Positions 16,717-25,900 of a stretch of 64,000 nucleotides of DNA are shown one piece after another (the stretch's first letter is position 1; every line of letters begins with the position of its first letter). The notes beneath the pieces are model-generated. The model was given only the letters and a program-made list of their open reading frames with translations, had not been told where the DNA came from and made no database searches. Origin of the DNA: Brotaphodocola sp003480315 (GTDB taxonomy: Bacteria; Bacillota; Clostridia; Lachnospirales; Lachnospiraceae); assembly GCF_964246085.1 (NCBI RefSeq), contig NZ_CAXTPD010000001.1; one strand, written 5' to 3'. The translations under genes were made by a program, and so were the position numbers.

Positions 16717-17886
16717 ATGAAACGATTAAAACAGGCATTATCTCTGGGAATGGCCGGAGTGATGATGACAGCAGCGCCGGTCACGGCGTTTGCTGCCAGC
16801 CCGGAGTTTTCACGCAGTGCGGAGGAATGGGCCAGATTACAGGATAATAAGATCGAGTACGATGAGATTGCAGATCTGATCCACGAATACAATGCGACCG
16901 TCCAGAAAAATGCCATTGACTTAAGCAAGTTCCGTAAGGATTACGGCGAAAGCAATGATGAATGGGCCGACCGCTACCGGGAACTGGCAGACGATCTGGA
17001 AGCCAGCTTAAGCTACCCGGATGTGGATGATACTTCCTATGCAAGTATTATGACGGCCATTGTGACCAGTGAGATGCAGATCGATAACTGGAGAAAATCC
17101 GCCGATGAAGCGGTGGATGATTACATGACCTACTATTATAATTATGCTTCCGCGGAGGCCATGCTGACCTCCAATGCCCAGCAGCAGATGATCGCATATT
17201 ATGTAAATCAGCTGCAGCTGGAGCTGGATCAGAAGAATCAGGAGCTGCTGACTGAGACATATCAGAGTGTTCAGAACCAGCAGTCTCTGGGGCTGGCAAC
17301 CGATGTGGATGTTCTTTCTGCGGAGGAGAATTTAAGAAATGCCAACAAGGCGATTCTGGATGACCAGAATACCATTGAAAACAACCAGGAAAAACTGTTT
17401 GTTGCCCTGGGCTGGAAACACGATGACCGGCCGGAGATCGGCACGCTGCCGGAGCCGGATCCGGACCGGATCGCGGCCATGAATCCTGCTGCGGATAAAG
17501 CGCAGGCGGTGGAAAACAGCTACACCATGAAGGTAAATAAACGGAAGCTGGAAAACGCAAAGAGCGATGATACGAAAGAAACCCTGGAGAAAACCATCCG
17601 GGAGGATACCCAGACCATCGGAGCTTCCGTAACCGGCAGCTATCAGAATGTGCTGGCAGCGAAGGCTTCCATGGACCTGAAGGGAGCACAGGCTCAGCTG
17701 CAGGAAAAGACCATGCAGACAACGGAACGCCAGTATCAGCTTGGCATGATCGGGAAGCTGGACTATCTGAACAGAAAGTATGCATACGATTCTGCCGTGA
17801 TCCAGGCACAGATTGCAAAGTATAACCTGCTCCAGGCAATCCAGTCCTATGAGTGGGTACTGAATGGCCTGGCAAATGCATCATAA
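16717..17886 (+). CDS. TolC-like secreted coiled-coil protein 1
   Basis: The 389-residue protein starts with a signal peptide (about 1-26, ending AFA) and is mostly long amphipathic helices. Two TolC-type repeats can be seen: GLATDVDVLSAEENLRNAN with a following Q/N-rich helix ending in LFVALGW, and the later RQYQLGMIGKLDYLNRKYAY segment; these correspond to the helix-helix joints of outer-membrane efflux proteins. The mature N-terminus has W-A-R-L-Q-D-N-x-I-E-Y-D-E-I, shared with the next gene. No obvious long outer-membrane beta-strands are visible. In a single-membrane organism it cannot be a classical outer-membrane channel; it may form a duct through the cell wall on the RND pump (inference). 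Confidence 0.82.
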   Translation: MKRLKQALSLGMAGVMMTAAPVTAFAASPEFSRSAEEWARLQDNKIEYDEIADLIHEYNATVQKNAIDLSKFRKDYGESNDEWADRYRELADDLEASLSYPDVDDTSYASIMTAIVTSEMQIDNWRKSADEAVDDYMTYYYNYASAEAMLTSNAQQQMIAYYVNQLQLELDQKNQELLTETYQSVQNQQSLGLATDVDVLSAEENLRNANKAILDDQNTIENNQEKLFVALGWKHDDRPEIGTLPEPDPDRIAAMNPAADKAQAVENSYTMKVNKRKLENAKSDDTKETLEKTIREDTQTIGASVTGSYQNVLAAKASMDLKGAQAQLQEKTMQTTERQYQLGMIGKLDYLNRKYAYDSAVIQAQIAKYNLLQAIQSYEWVLNGLANAS

Positions 17887-17899
17887 GGCGGTGAACAGG

Positions 17900-19090
17900 A
17901 TGAGAAAAAATTGCAGCCGGAAGGCATATCTGAAACGTGTGGGAGCAGCAGTACTTGCAGGCACCATGCTCCTTGCGGCAATGCCGGGTACTGCATTTGC
18001 GGCGTATGCCCCGGTCACCGGAAATCCGGAGGACACTTACGATGCAGAGACCTGGGCAAAGCTTCAGGACAACGTGCTGGAATATGATGAGATTCCGGAT
18101 CTGGTGCATGTCTATAACAGCAGCATTTCGGAAATCTGGAAAAACCTGCGGGAAAGCAAGGAAAAAATTGACCGGAATATCCAGGAGCTGGACAGTCAGC
18201 GCGGCAAGATGAAAAATCTGAAGGATGAGGCGAAGGATCAGGGAAACTGGACAGGATACGGAAATTATACCATGCAGGAAATCATCCTTGGCAAGGTTGC
18301 ATCGGGCCTGCGCAGCACTGATCTGTACAACCGGAAAACGGTGGCAGGTATTCAGAAGGGCGAAAAGCAGATCACGAAGGCGGCGCAGTCTCTGATGATC
18401 ACGTACGATTCGCTGTTAAAACAGCGCAATACCCTGGAAAAGCTGCAGGAGCTTTACGCAAAGCAGTATGAGATCGCGGTAAACAAGCATGCCCTTGGCA
18501 TGGCAACCGATCAGGATGTGCTGACAGCCCAGACCAACCGGCTTTCCGCGGCAAGCTCCGTGGCATCTTTAGACGGCGGACTGCTGCAGTTAAAGCCTAC
18601 GTTATGTACTCTGACCGGATGGGCGGCGGATGCTTCCCCGGAGCTTGCTCCGATCCCGGAGACTGATCTGACTCAGATCGATCAGATGAATCTGGAGGAA
18701 GATACGAAGAAGGCGATCGGCAATAACAGCACCCTGATCAGCCAGCGTACCTCCGCAAAGGGAACCAGCAATGCCAGTATTGAGAGCCGTCTCGGTGTGA
18801 TCGAGGAGGGCGAACAGAAGCTGACTATTGAGATGAAGCGCCTGTACAACGATGTATATACACAGAAAGAGGCATTCGAAGGTGCAAGAGCCGGTTATCA
18901 GGCAGCTCAGAAGACACACGACAAATATACACGCATGTATCAGATGGGACTTCTCGGAGAATCCGATTATATTGGCACCGAGATTTCCTATTATCAGGCA
19001 AAGAGTTCCTATGAGAGCGCGGATACTGCGCTGCGCCTGGCCATGGAAACCTATAACTGGGGTGTTCAGGGCCTGGCGTCCATAGAATAG
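17900..19090 (+). CDS. TolC-like secreted coiled-coil protein 2
   Basis: The 396-residue paralogue of the preceding gene begins with a signal peptide (about 1-34, ending AFA) and keeps the same mature N-terminal motif (WAKLQDN-x-LEYDEI-x-DLVH), TolC-like segments (ALGMATDQDVLTAQTNRLSAA; MYQMGLLGESDYIGTE) and a matching C-terminal Y-x-W-x-x-x-G-L-A. The start is taken at the ATG at 17900; a GTG at 17891 is an alternative. The gene follows the first by 13 bases and closes the operon. Two non-identical subunits suggest a mixed assembly. It is convergent with spoIIR. Confidence 0.8.
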   Translation: MRKNCSRKAYLKRVGAAVLAGTMLLAAMPGTAFAAYAPVTGNPEDTYDAETWAKLQDNVLEYDEIPDLVHVYNSSISEIWKNLRESKEKIDRNIQELDSQRGKMKNLKDEAKDQGNWTGYGNYTMQEIILGKVASGLRSTDLYNRKTVAGIQKGEKQITKAAQSLMITYDSLLKQRNTLEKLQELYAKQYEIAVNKHALGMATDQDVLTAQTNRLSAASSVASLDGGLLQLKPTLCTLTGWAADASPELAPIPETDLTQIDQMNLEEDTKKAIGNNSTLISQRTSAKGTSNASIESRLGVIEEGEQKLTIEMKRLYNDVYTQKEAFEGARAGYQAAQKTHDKYTRMYQMGLLGESDYIGTEISYYQAKSSYESADTALRLAMETYNWGVQGLASIE

Positions 19091-19107
19091 CCTGGGCCAA
19101 AACAAGC

Positions 19108-19743
19108 TCAGCCGCTGCTGTGTGATGGCAGCACCGGCTGAAAATCCGGGAAAAAGAAAAAACGAATATTCAGTTCAGGGCGATGATCCTTAAGCAGGGG
19201 ATAATCGCCCTGATTTAGTTTTTCCTGAAGCTCCCTGCGGCTTTCCTCCGGAATTTCCCTGCAGGCTTCATCGAGAAAACAGAACCGCGGGTAGAGGACG
19301 CACCACCAGTTGTGGCCCTTTCCTTTTCCGAGGATGAGACGGGCGGCATCGTAGGTGCCGCAGGGAATCACCAGATCATCATAGACTCTTGTAGGAAACC
19401 AGGTGCGTTCCAGGGAAAGCGCAGCGCTATAGGGCATTTGCTTTTCGGCAAGAAAACGGCTGGCGGCAGTCTCCAGGCTGGTTTTGTTTTTGAAAAGCCA
19501 GCCGGAAACCTCGTTCTTGCTGTCTGCGCTTTCCGGCAGGTGGTCCCGGATATAGTCTAAAAGAAAACTGCGTACCTCCAGCTTTACGGCCTGATCGGTT
19601 TTGGAATCGCTGTTGGCGAGAATGTGGAAGCGCAGAATGGAAGGGGCGATACGGTCTGCCAGTGCTTCCCGGCGTTTCTGCAGATTTCCCATGGAAAGCA
19701 GCAGGGAAAGGAGGAGAAGGGGAAGAATTAATTTTTGTTTCAT
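19108..19743 (-). CDS. spoIIR: Stage II sporulation protein R
   Basis: SpoIIR is the forespore-made, secreted signal that triggers processing of pro-sigma-E in the mother cell through the SpoIIGA protease. The 211-residue product has an N-terminal hydrophobic signal segment (about 4-17) followed by the family core R-I-A-P-S-I-L-R-F-H-I-L-A-N-S-D-S-x-x-D-Q-x-x-K-L-x-V-R, the strongest signature. The ATG at 19743 follows AAGGAGG at a good distance; upstream in-frame codons lack a site. It is divergent from ddl. Its presence, with other spore genes here, shows that the organism is an endospore former. Confidence 0.94.
   Translation of the reverse strand: MKQKLILPLLLLSLLLSMGNLQKRREALADRIAPSILRFHILANSDSKTDQAVKLEVRSFLLDYIRDHLPESADSKNEVSGWLFKNKTSLETAASRFLAEKQMPYSAALSLERTWFPTRVYDDLVIPCGTYDAARLILGKGKGHNWWCVLYPRFCFLDEACREIPEESRRELQEKLNQGDYPLLKDHRPELNIRFFFFPDFQPVLPSHSSG
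19109..19140 (-). terminator. Hairpin at the 3' end of spoIIR
   Basis: CAGCCG-c-TGCTG (19109-19120) pairs with CAGCA-c-CGGCTG (19129-19140), with one C-C mismatch. On the minus strand the hairpin is followed by GAGCTTGTTTT, so it probably ends spoIIR transcription; on the plus strand no T-run follows. Confidence 0.5.
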
Positions 19744-19791
19744 GGAAAAAGCCTCCTTCTGCCAGGGGAAAAGATCTATTCTTGTATACCC

Positions 19792-19813
19792 TGTCACTTC
19801 TTAAGTGTTGACA
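19792..19813. repeat. Inverted repeat between spoIIR and ddl
   Basis: TGTCACTT-CTT-AAGTG-T-TGACA is a near-palindrome with one extra base, in the 117-base divergent region. It could bind a regulator of either gene. Its half-sites resemble those of the TetR operators at 11660-11716, but arm orientation and spacing differ. Confidence 0.35.
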
Positions 19814-19817
19814 GATA

Positions 19818-19826
19818 TGGTATAAT
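19818..19826 (+). promoter_or_regulatory. Extended -10 promoter for ddl
   Basis: TGGTATAAT provides the TG of an extended -10 and a consensus TATAAT at 19821-19826, 35 bases before the ddl start. The nearby TTGACA at 19808-19813 is only 7 bases upstream and cannot be its -35 box. Confidence 0.6.
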
Positions 19827-19860
19827 TAATCAGATATTTTGGAAAAGAGAGGGAATCGTT

Positions 19861-20919
19861 ATGAGCAAAAAGAAAATCGCAGTCCTGTTCGGCGGACAAT
19901 CCTCAGAGCATGTAGTATCCTGCGTGTCTGCGGCCAATGTGATTGACCAGATAAATAAAGAAAAGTATGACCTGCTCCTCATCGGCATTACTGAGGAGGG
20001 ACACTGGGTGAAGGCAGAGAGCGTGGAGGATATCCGTTCCGGAGCCTGGAGAGAGAGCAGCGTGGAGGTTGTTATCTCCCCGGACGCAACAAAGAAGTGC
20101 GCTCTCATTACGGAGAACGGCGTGACCAGAGAAGAGAGGATCGATGTGGCATTTCCGGTGCTCCACGGCCTTTACGGCGAGGACGGTACTGTTCAGGGCC
20201 TGTTTGAGCTGGCAAAGATCCCGTATGTAGGCTGTGGTGTGCTGGCTTCCGCGGTATCCATGGATAAGCTGTATACAAAGATCATCGTAGATACCCTGGG
20301 CATCCGCCAGGCAAAATATGTTCCGGTGATGCGCTGGGAGATGGAAAAGGATATGGATATTCCGGTAGCGGCAGTGGAGACTCATTTCCAGTATCCGGTA
20401 TTCGTAAAGCCGTCTAACGCAGGCTCTTCCCGCGGTGTAAACAAAGCAGAAACCCGCAGAGAACTGATCGAAGCCTTAAAGGAGGCTGCGAAGCATGACC
20501 GCAAGATCCTGGTGGAGGAGACTATCGTGGGACATGAGGTAGAGTGCGCAGTCCTTGGCGGCGGCCAGAAGCCGGTAAAGGCTTCCGGTGTCGGCGAGAT
20601 CCTGGCAGCAGCAGAGTTCTATGATTTCGATGCAAAATACAATAATGCAGAGTCCCGCACTGTTATCGGACCGGAGCTTCCGGGCGATTCCGCAGAACGC
20701 GTGCGCGAGGCAGCCGCAAAGATCTTTAACGCAGTAGACGGCTATGGCCTGTCCCGCGTAGACTTCTTTGTTACCAACGACGGAGAGGTCATCTTCAATG
20801 AGATCAACACCATGCCGGGCTTTACTGCCATCAGCATGTACCCGATGCTCTGGGAGGCTGCCGGTATTTCAAAGCCGGAGCTGGTAGACCGCCTCATTGA
20901 CCTGGCCTTTGAGAGGTAG
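19861..20919 (+). CDS. ddl: D-alanine--D-alanine ligase
   Basis: This ATP-grasp enzyme joins two D-alanines for the peptidoglycan stem peptide. The 352-residue product shows the N-terminal VLFGGQSSEHVVS motif (residues 8-20), KPSNAGSSRGV in the ATP-binding domain, YDFDAKYNN with the tyrosine typical of D-Ala-D-Ala (rather than D-Ala-D-lactate) enzymes, and the FNEINTMPGFT metal-site segment. The start is the ATG at 19861; upstream in-frame codons precede the promoter. murI follows after 6 bases, so D-Glu and D-Ala-D-Ala supply are co-expressed. The family is certain; the D-Ala specificity is an inference from residues. Confidence 0.95.
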   Translation: MSKKKIAVLFGGQSSEHVVSCVSAANVIDQINKEKYDLLLIGITEEGHWVKAESVEDIRSGAWRESSVEVVISPDATKKCALITENGVTREERIDVAFPVLHGLYGEDGTVQGLFELAKIPYVGCGVLASAVSMDKLYTKIIVDTLGIRQAKYVPVMRWEMEKDMDIPVAAVETHFQYPVFVKPSNAGSSRGVNKAETRRELIEALKEAAKHDRKILVEETIVGHEVECAVLGGGQKPVKASGVGEILAAAEFYDFDAKYNNAESRTVIGPELPGDSAERVREAAAKIFNAVDGYGLSRVDFFVTNDGEVIFNEINTMPGFTAISMYPMLWEAAGISKPELVDRLIDLAFER

Positions 20920-20925
20920 GAAGCC

Positions 20926-21747
20926 ATGAGTGACAGAAACGCGCCGGTTGGCGTATTCGATTCCGGTGTGGGCGGCCTGACGGTAGCAAGAGAGATCATG
21001 CGGCAGCTGCCGAATGAGCGGATCGTTTATTTTGGAGATACCGCAAGGGTCCCCTACGGAAGTAAATCCCGGGATACGGTCCTGCGTTATTCCCGCCAGA
21101 TCATCCGTTTCCTGCGGACCAGAGAGGTGAAGGCTATTGTCATTGCCTGCAACACGGCAACGGCTCTGACTCTGGATACTGTGGCGGCAGAGTCGGATAT
21201 TCCGATCATTGGTGTGATCCATGCCGGGGCAAAGACGGCTGTGGAATCTACCAGAAACGGCCGTATCGGTGTCATTGGAACGGAAGCGACCATCGGCAGC
21301 GGTATTTACACGGAGGTCATGAAAAAGATGAAGCCGGGCATTCAGGTGTTCGGCAAATCCTGCCCGCTGTTTGTTCCGCTGGTGGAGGAAGGGTGGCTTC
21401 ATGATCCGGTGACAGATGAGATCGCTTCCCGGTATCTGAGCATTTTGAAGGAGCGCTATATTGACACCCTGGTGCTTGGCTGTACACATTATCCGCTGCT
21501 GCGCTCTACCATGAGACGGCTGATGGGGGAGGATGTCACTCTGGTGAATCCGGCTTATGAGACCGCGATCGAGCTTCGCGGACTTCTTGCGGAGCATGGG
21601 CTGAGCCGCGATCCGTTCGCGCCGTTTGCAGGGGAGAAGTATCAGTTTTATGTCAGTGACCTGGCAGAGAAATTTACAGATTTCGCAAGCTCCATATTAC
21701 CGGAAGATGTAAAGGAAACAAAGAAGATCAATATCGAAGAATATTAA
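20926..21747 (+). CDS. murI: Glutamate racemase
   Basis: MurI makes D-glutamate for peptidoglycan. The 273-residue product has FDSGVGG (residues 11-17, Asp12), the first catalytic cysteine Cys75 in ACNTATA and the second, Cys186, in LGCTHYP: all parts of the two-base mechanism. It is translated right behind ddl and precedes a DUF1934 gene by 36 bases. The length is normal and no defect is seen. Confidence 0.97.
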   Translation: MSDRNAPVGVFDSGVGGLTVAREIMRQLPNERIVYFGDTARVPYGSKSRDTVLRYSRQIIRFLRTREVKAIVIACNTATALTLDTVAAESDIPIIGVIHAGAKTAVESTRNGRIGVIGTEATIGSGIYTEVMKKMKPGIQVFGKSCPLFVPLVEEGWLHDPVTDEIASRYLSILKERYIDTLVLGCTHYPLLRSTMRRLMGEDVTLVNPAYETAIELRGLLAEHGLSRDPFAPFAGEKYQFYVSDLAEKFTDFASSILPEDVKETKKINIEEY

Positions 21748-21783
21748 AAATGCGATAGAAATGCCATAAGAGAGTTGAGGATT

Positions 21784-22233
21784 ATGACAAGAGATGTACT
21801 GATTCGCTTAAGCGGCCTCCAGTCCATGGAGGACGATGAGGGCGTGGTAGAGGTGATCACGGCCGGTGATTACTTCTGGAAGAATAACAAGCATTATCTG
21901 ATCTATGATGAGATCATGGAGGGAACGGACGGAACGATCCGTAACACCATGAAGCTGACACCGGATAAGCTGGAGATCAGGAAAAGCGGGCCGATATCTG
22001 CCAGTATGGTGTTTGAGGTGGACAAAAAGACCCAGACCCATTATGCGACTCCCATGGGAGAGATGCTGGTGGAGATGACCACGAGCCGGATTGGCTTTGA
22101 GGAAGAGGATGATCACCTGAAGGTAGAGGTGGAGTATTCCCTCGATATCAATTACGACCATGTATCCGACTGCCGCATTGTCCTGGATGTGACATCCAAG
22201 GGCTGTGCGAAGCTGGAGCTTGGAGAAGCGTAA
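21784..22233 (+). CDS. DUF1934 beta-barrel protein (YwiB-like)
   Basis: The 149-residue product matches the DUF1934 family (B. subtilis YwiB), a small lipocalin-like beta-barrel of unknown ligand. Seen are the N-terminal DVLIRLSGLQ strand, the E-V-I-T-A-G-x-Y and Y-L-I-Y-D-E strand pair, the R-N-T-M-K-L and T-H-Y-A-T-P-M-G-E segment and the alternating polar/hydrophobic strands toward the end. I start at the ATG at 21784, after GAGAGTTGAGG; the TTG at 21775 lies inside that site. It is the last gene of the ddl-murI unit, before a strong terminator. Confidence 0.85.
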   Translation: MTRDVLIRLSGLQSMEDDEGVVEVITAGDYFWKNNKHYLIYDEIMEGTDGTIRNTMKLTPDKLEIRKSGPISASMVFEVDKKTQTHYATPMGEMLVEMTTSRIGFEEEDDHLKVEVEYSLDINYDHVSDCRIVLDVTSKGCAKLELGEA

Positions 22234-22236
22234 AGA

Positions 22237-22275
22237 AAAAGAAGAGGCAGGCGCTCGGCGCTTACCTCTTCTTTT
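22237..22275. terminator. Bidirectional terminator
   Basis: AAAAGAAGAGG (22237-22247) pairs with CCTCTTCTTTT (22265-22275), with extra GCGC pairing inside. It separates the convergent DUF1934 gene and the small membrane-protein gene and has T-runs on both strands. Confidence 0.88.
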
Positions 22276-22287
22276 GGCATTCATGAT

Positions 22288-22734
22288 TTAATTGTCTTTT
22301 TTAAATCTTGCGAAGAAACCTTTTTTCTTCGGTGCCTGCGGGATCGCTCCGCCGCGGACGCTCTTGATCTCGGTAATGTAAAGACCGCTTACGACTACTT
22401 TTGCCTCGGTCTTAACCGGGAGAGATGCAAACACGCGCTCATCTGCCAGCAGGGTCATAACCTTCGGACCTACCTTCGCCTTTACAACCGGAACCTTCGC
22501 CCAGCGCATGTACTTCGGAGTCTGCTCATAGACGATTTTCGGAAGACCGGATTCTTTGATCTTCATCTTCTTTTTGTCGATGACCAGCATGGAAACCGTC
22601 TGTTTGGACATTTCCAGAAGCTGCTGCTGCTCAACCTGACGTTTTTCGAGCTTCCTTCCCAAGAAGTACAGAACCGCAAGAGCAATGACTGCGATCACCA
22701 GAATTACCAGCAAAACGTTTAAAACAAGATGCAT
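22288..22734 (-). CDS. Small membrane-anchored protein, function unknown
   Basis: I do not recognise a named family. The 148-residue product has one N-terminal membrane helix (about 3-25), a short charged linker (GRKLEKRQVEQQQ), then a soluble domain with strands such as TVSMLVIDKKKMKI and K-A-K-V-G-P-K-V-M-T-L-L-A-D-E-R-V-F, and a basic C-terminus (KKKGFFARFKKDN). The linker and tail suggest a cytoplasmic domain. A GGAGG lies upstream of the ATG. It is divergent from rpoB with back-to-back promoters. It may be a Lachnospiraceae-specific housekeeping protein (inference). Confidence 0.75.
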   Translation of the reverse strand: MHLVLNVLLVILVIAVIALAVLYFLGRKLEKRQVEQQQLLEMSKQTVSMLVIDKKKMKIKESGLPKIVYEQTPKYMRWAKVPVVKAKVGPKVMTLLADERVFASLPVKTEAKVVVSGLYITEIKSVRGGAIPQAPKKKGFFARFKKDN

Positions 22735-22787
22735 TGGGCAATACCTCCATTAGGTTCTTTTGTGTAACAGGACACACCTGTACGAAA

Positions 22788-22816
22788 AGTATAGCATTTT
22801 CGGCAAAAAAAATCAA
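22788..22816 (-). promoter_or_regulatory. Promoter for the small membrane-protein gene
   Basis: On the minus strand, TTGATT (22816-22811) and TATACT (22793-22788) are separated by 17 bases. It is back to back with the rpoB promoter, with the two -35 boxes only 8 bases apart. Confidence 0.7.
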
Positions 22817-22824
22817 GGAAAAAC

Positions 22825-22853
22825 TTGACACCTTGACAGGCGTATGATATTAT
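22825..22853 (+). promoter_or_regulatory. Promoter of rpoBC
   Basis: TTGACA (22825-22830) and TATTAT (22848-22853) have 17-base spacing, and TGA just before the -10 adds an extended -10 element. A leader of about 80 bases follows. The promoter lies directly ahead of rpoB, with no ribosomal protein gene between. Confidence 0.85.
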
Positions 22854-22869
22854 GGAGTGTGCACTATTG

Positions 22870-22905
22870 TGGCGTTCTGGGCTTTTTGCGCCCAAAAATA
22901 CGCCA
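22870..22905 (+). other. Hairpin in the rpoB leader
   Basis: TGGCGT (22870-22875) pairs with ACGCCA (22900-22905), and inside it GGGC (22879-22882) pairs with GCCC (22890-22893). The element ends 33 bases before the rpoB start. It has no T-run directly after it, so a translational or RNA-stability role is more likely than termination. Confidence 0.5.
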
Positions 22906-22938
22906 GAAATTAGATTAGAAAACAGGGGTGAAACGTCA

Positions 22939-25900
22939 ATGGAGAAAAGCAGAATGCGCCCGGTCACATCGGGAAAGAGCGTTAGAATGAGCTACTCAAG
23001 ACAGAAAGAAGTTCTTGAGATGCCAAACCTGATTGAGATTCAGAAAGACTCCTATCAGTGGTTCCTCGATGAAGGATTGAAGGAAGTATTTGAAGATATC
23101 TCCCCAATCTCCGATTTCGCAGGTCATTTAAGCCTCGAATTCGTTGATTTTACATTATGTAAAGATGAAGTCAAATACAACATCGAAGAATGCAAAGAAC
23201 GCGACGCAACTTACGCTGCACCTTTAAAGGTAAAGGTAAGACTTTACAATAAGGACAAAGAAGAGATCAACGAGCACGAGATCTTTATGGGAGATCTTCC
23301 GCTCATGACCGATACCGGCTCATTCGTCATCAACGGCGCTGAACGAGTTATCGTAAGCCAGCTGGTCCGTTCTCCGGGCATTTACTACGGAATCGGACAC
23401 GACAAGATCGGTAAGGAACTGTACACCTGTACCGTAATCCCGAACCGTGGTGCATGGCTTGAGTATGAGACTGACTCCAATGATATCTTCTACGTTCGCG
23501 TAGACCGTACCCGTAAGGTTCCGGTAACCGTACTGGTGCGTGCACTGGGCTATGGCACCAATGCGGAGATCATTGATCTGTTCGGTGAAGAACCGAAACT
23601 GCTGGCAAGCTTTGGCAAAGATACTGCAGAGAGCTATCAGGATGGTCTGTTAGAGCTCTACCGCAAGATCCGTCCGGGCGAGCCGTTATCCGTTGATAGT
23701 GCAGAAAGCCTGTTAAACAGCATGTTCTTTGACCCGCGCCGTTATGACCTGGCCAAAGTCGGCAGATATAAATTCAATAAGAAGCTTCACTTTAAAAACC
23801 GCATCAAAGGCCAGATCCTGGCTGAGGATGTAGTGGATGAGACAACCGGAGAGATTCTGGCAGAGGCTGGTACCAAGATTGACAAAGAGCTGGCAACTAC
23901 CCTGCAGAATGCGGCAGTTCCGTATGTCATGATCCAGACTGAGGAGAGAAATTACAAGGTGCTGTCCAACTTAATGGTTGACCTGGCAGCATATGTAGAC
24001 TTCGATCCGAAGGAAGCCGGTGTTACAGAGTTAGTATATTATCCGGTATTAAAAACGATTCTGGAAGAAGCTGGCGACGATCAGGAAGAATTAAAGAAAC
24101 TGATCCATAAGAATATCACCGAGCTGATCCCAAAACATATTACCAAGGAAGATATCATTGCTTCCATCAACTACAACATGCATCTGGAAGGCGGAATCGG
24201 TACCCCGGACGATATCGACCATCTGGGCAACCGTCGTATCCGTGCTGTCGGTGAGCTCTTACAGAACCAGTACCGCATCGGTCTGTCCCGTATGGAGCGT
24301 GTGGTAAGAGAGCGTATGACCACCCAGGATATGGACGGCATTACCCCGCAGTCCCTGATCAACATCAAACCGGTCACCGCAGCAGTGAAGGAGTTCTTCG
24401 GAAGCTCCCAGCTGTCCCAGTTCATGGACCAGAACAACCCGCTGTCTGAGCTGACTCACAAGAGACGTCTCTCTGCACTGGGACCTGGCGGTCTGTCCCG
24501 TGACCGTGCCGGATTCGAGGTTCGAGATGTACATTACACCCATTACGGACGTATGTGCCCGATCGAGACTCCTGAGGGACCGAACATCGGTCTGATCAAC
24601 TCTCTGGCAACCTATGCAAAGGTCAATGAGTACGGCTTCATCGAGGCTCCGTACCGTGTTGTAGATAAAACCGATCCGGCCAACCCGCGTGTAACCGATG
24701 AGGTTGTATACCTGACCGCAGACGAGGAGGATAACTTCGTTGTCGCACAGGCAAACACCCAGTTAGACGAGAATGGCTATTTCGTACACAATAACGTAGC
24801 CGGCCGTTTCCGTGAGGAGACTTCCGAGTTCCAGAAGAGAGCCATCGACTTAATGGACGTATCTCCTAAGATGGTATTCTCCGTAGCAACCTCCATGATC
24901 CCGTTCCTTCAGAACGACGATGCAAACCGTGCGCTGATGGGATCCAACATGCAGCGTCAGGCCGTTCCGCTTTTAAGAACCGAGGCTCCTGCAGTAGGTA
25001 CCGGTATCGAGGGCAAGTCTGCGGTTGACTCTGGTGTCTGCGTTGTTGCAAAGCATGCCGGTGTTGTTGAGCGTTCCGCTTCCAACGAGATCATCATCAA
25101 GAGAGATGACAACGGCGCGAAAGATGTTTACCATCTGATCAAATTCTCCCGAAGCAACCAGTCCAACTGCTACAACCAGAAGCCGCTCGTTTATAAGAAC
25201 GACCATGTTGAGGCAGGCGAGGTCATTGCAGACGGTCCGTCCACCAGCAACGGTGAGATCGCTCTCGGTAAGAACCCGCTGATCGGATTCATGACCTGGG
25301 AGGGTTACAACTACGAGGATGCGGTTCTCTTAAGTGAGAGACTGGTTATGGAAGATGTCTACACCTCCGTTCATATTGAGGAGTATGAGGCAGAAGCCCG
25401 TGATACCAAGCTCGGACCGGAAGAGATCACCCGCGACGTTCCGGGTGTCGGCGACGATGCGTTAAAGGACCTGGACGAGAGAGGTATCATCCGTATCGGT
25501 GCAGAGGTCCGTGCCGGTGATATCCTGGTTGGTAAGGTTACCCCGAAGGGTGAGACTGAGCTGACTGCAGAGGAGAGACTGCTGCGTGCCATCTTCGGTG
25601 AGAAGGCAAGAGAGGTAAGAGATACCTCCTTAAAGGTACCGCACGGTGCTTACGGCGTCATTATCGACGCAAAAGTATTTACCAGAGAGAACGGCGATGA
25701 GCTGGCTCCTGGCGTAAACCAGACTGTCCGCATTTATATTGCTCAGAAACGTAAGATTTCTGTAGGTGATAAGATGGCAGGACGTCATGGTAACAAGGGT
25801 GTCGTTTCCCGCGTGCTTCCGGTAGAGGATATGCCGTTCCTGCCGAACGGACGTCCGCTGGATATCGTGCTGAACCCGCTGGGCGTACCTTCCCGAATGA

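Noticed and set aside
17048..18109. Long minus-strand open frame opposite the TolC-like genes
   Set aside because: It is rich in Ser, Pro, His and Arg without domain features and lies antisense to two well-supported genes; it is a by-product of their codon use. Similar frames opposite the GltD-like gene (6920-7900), the adaptor (12378-13367) and the deacetylase (30527-31465) are rejected for the same reason.
19808..19826. TTGACA followed by TATAAT as a consensus promoter for ddl
   Set aside because: The two boxes are only 7 bases apart; a 16-18 base spacer is needed. The extended -10 is the better reading.
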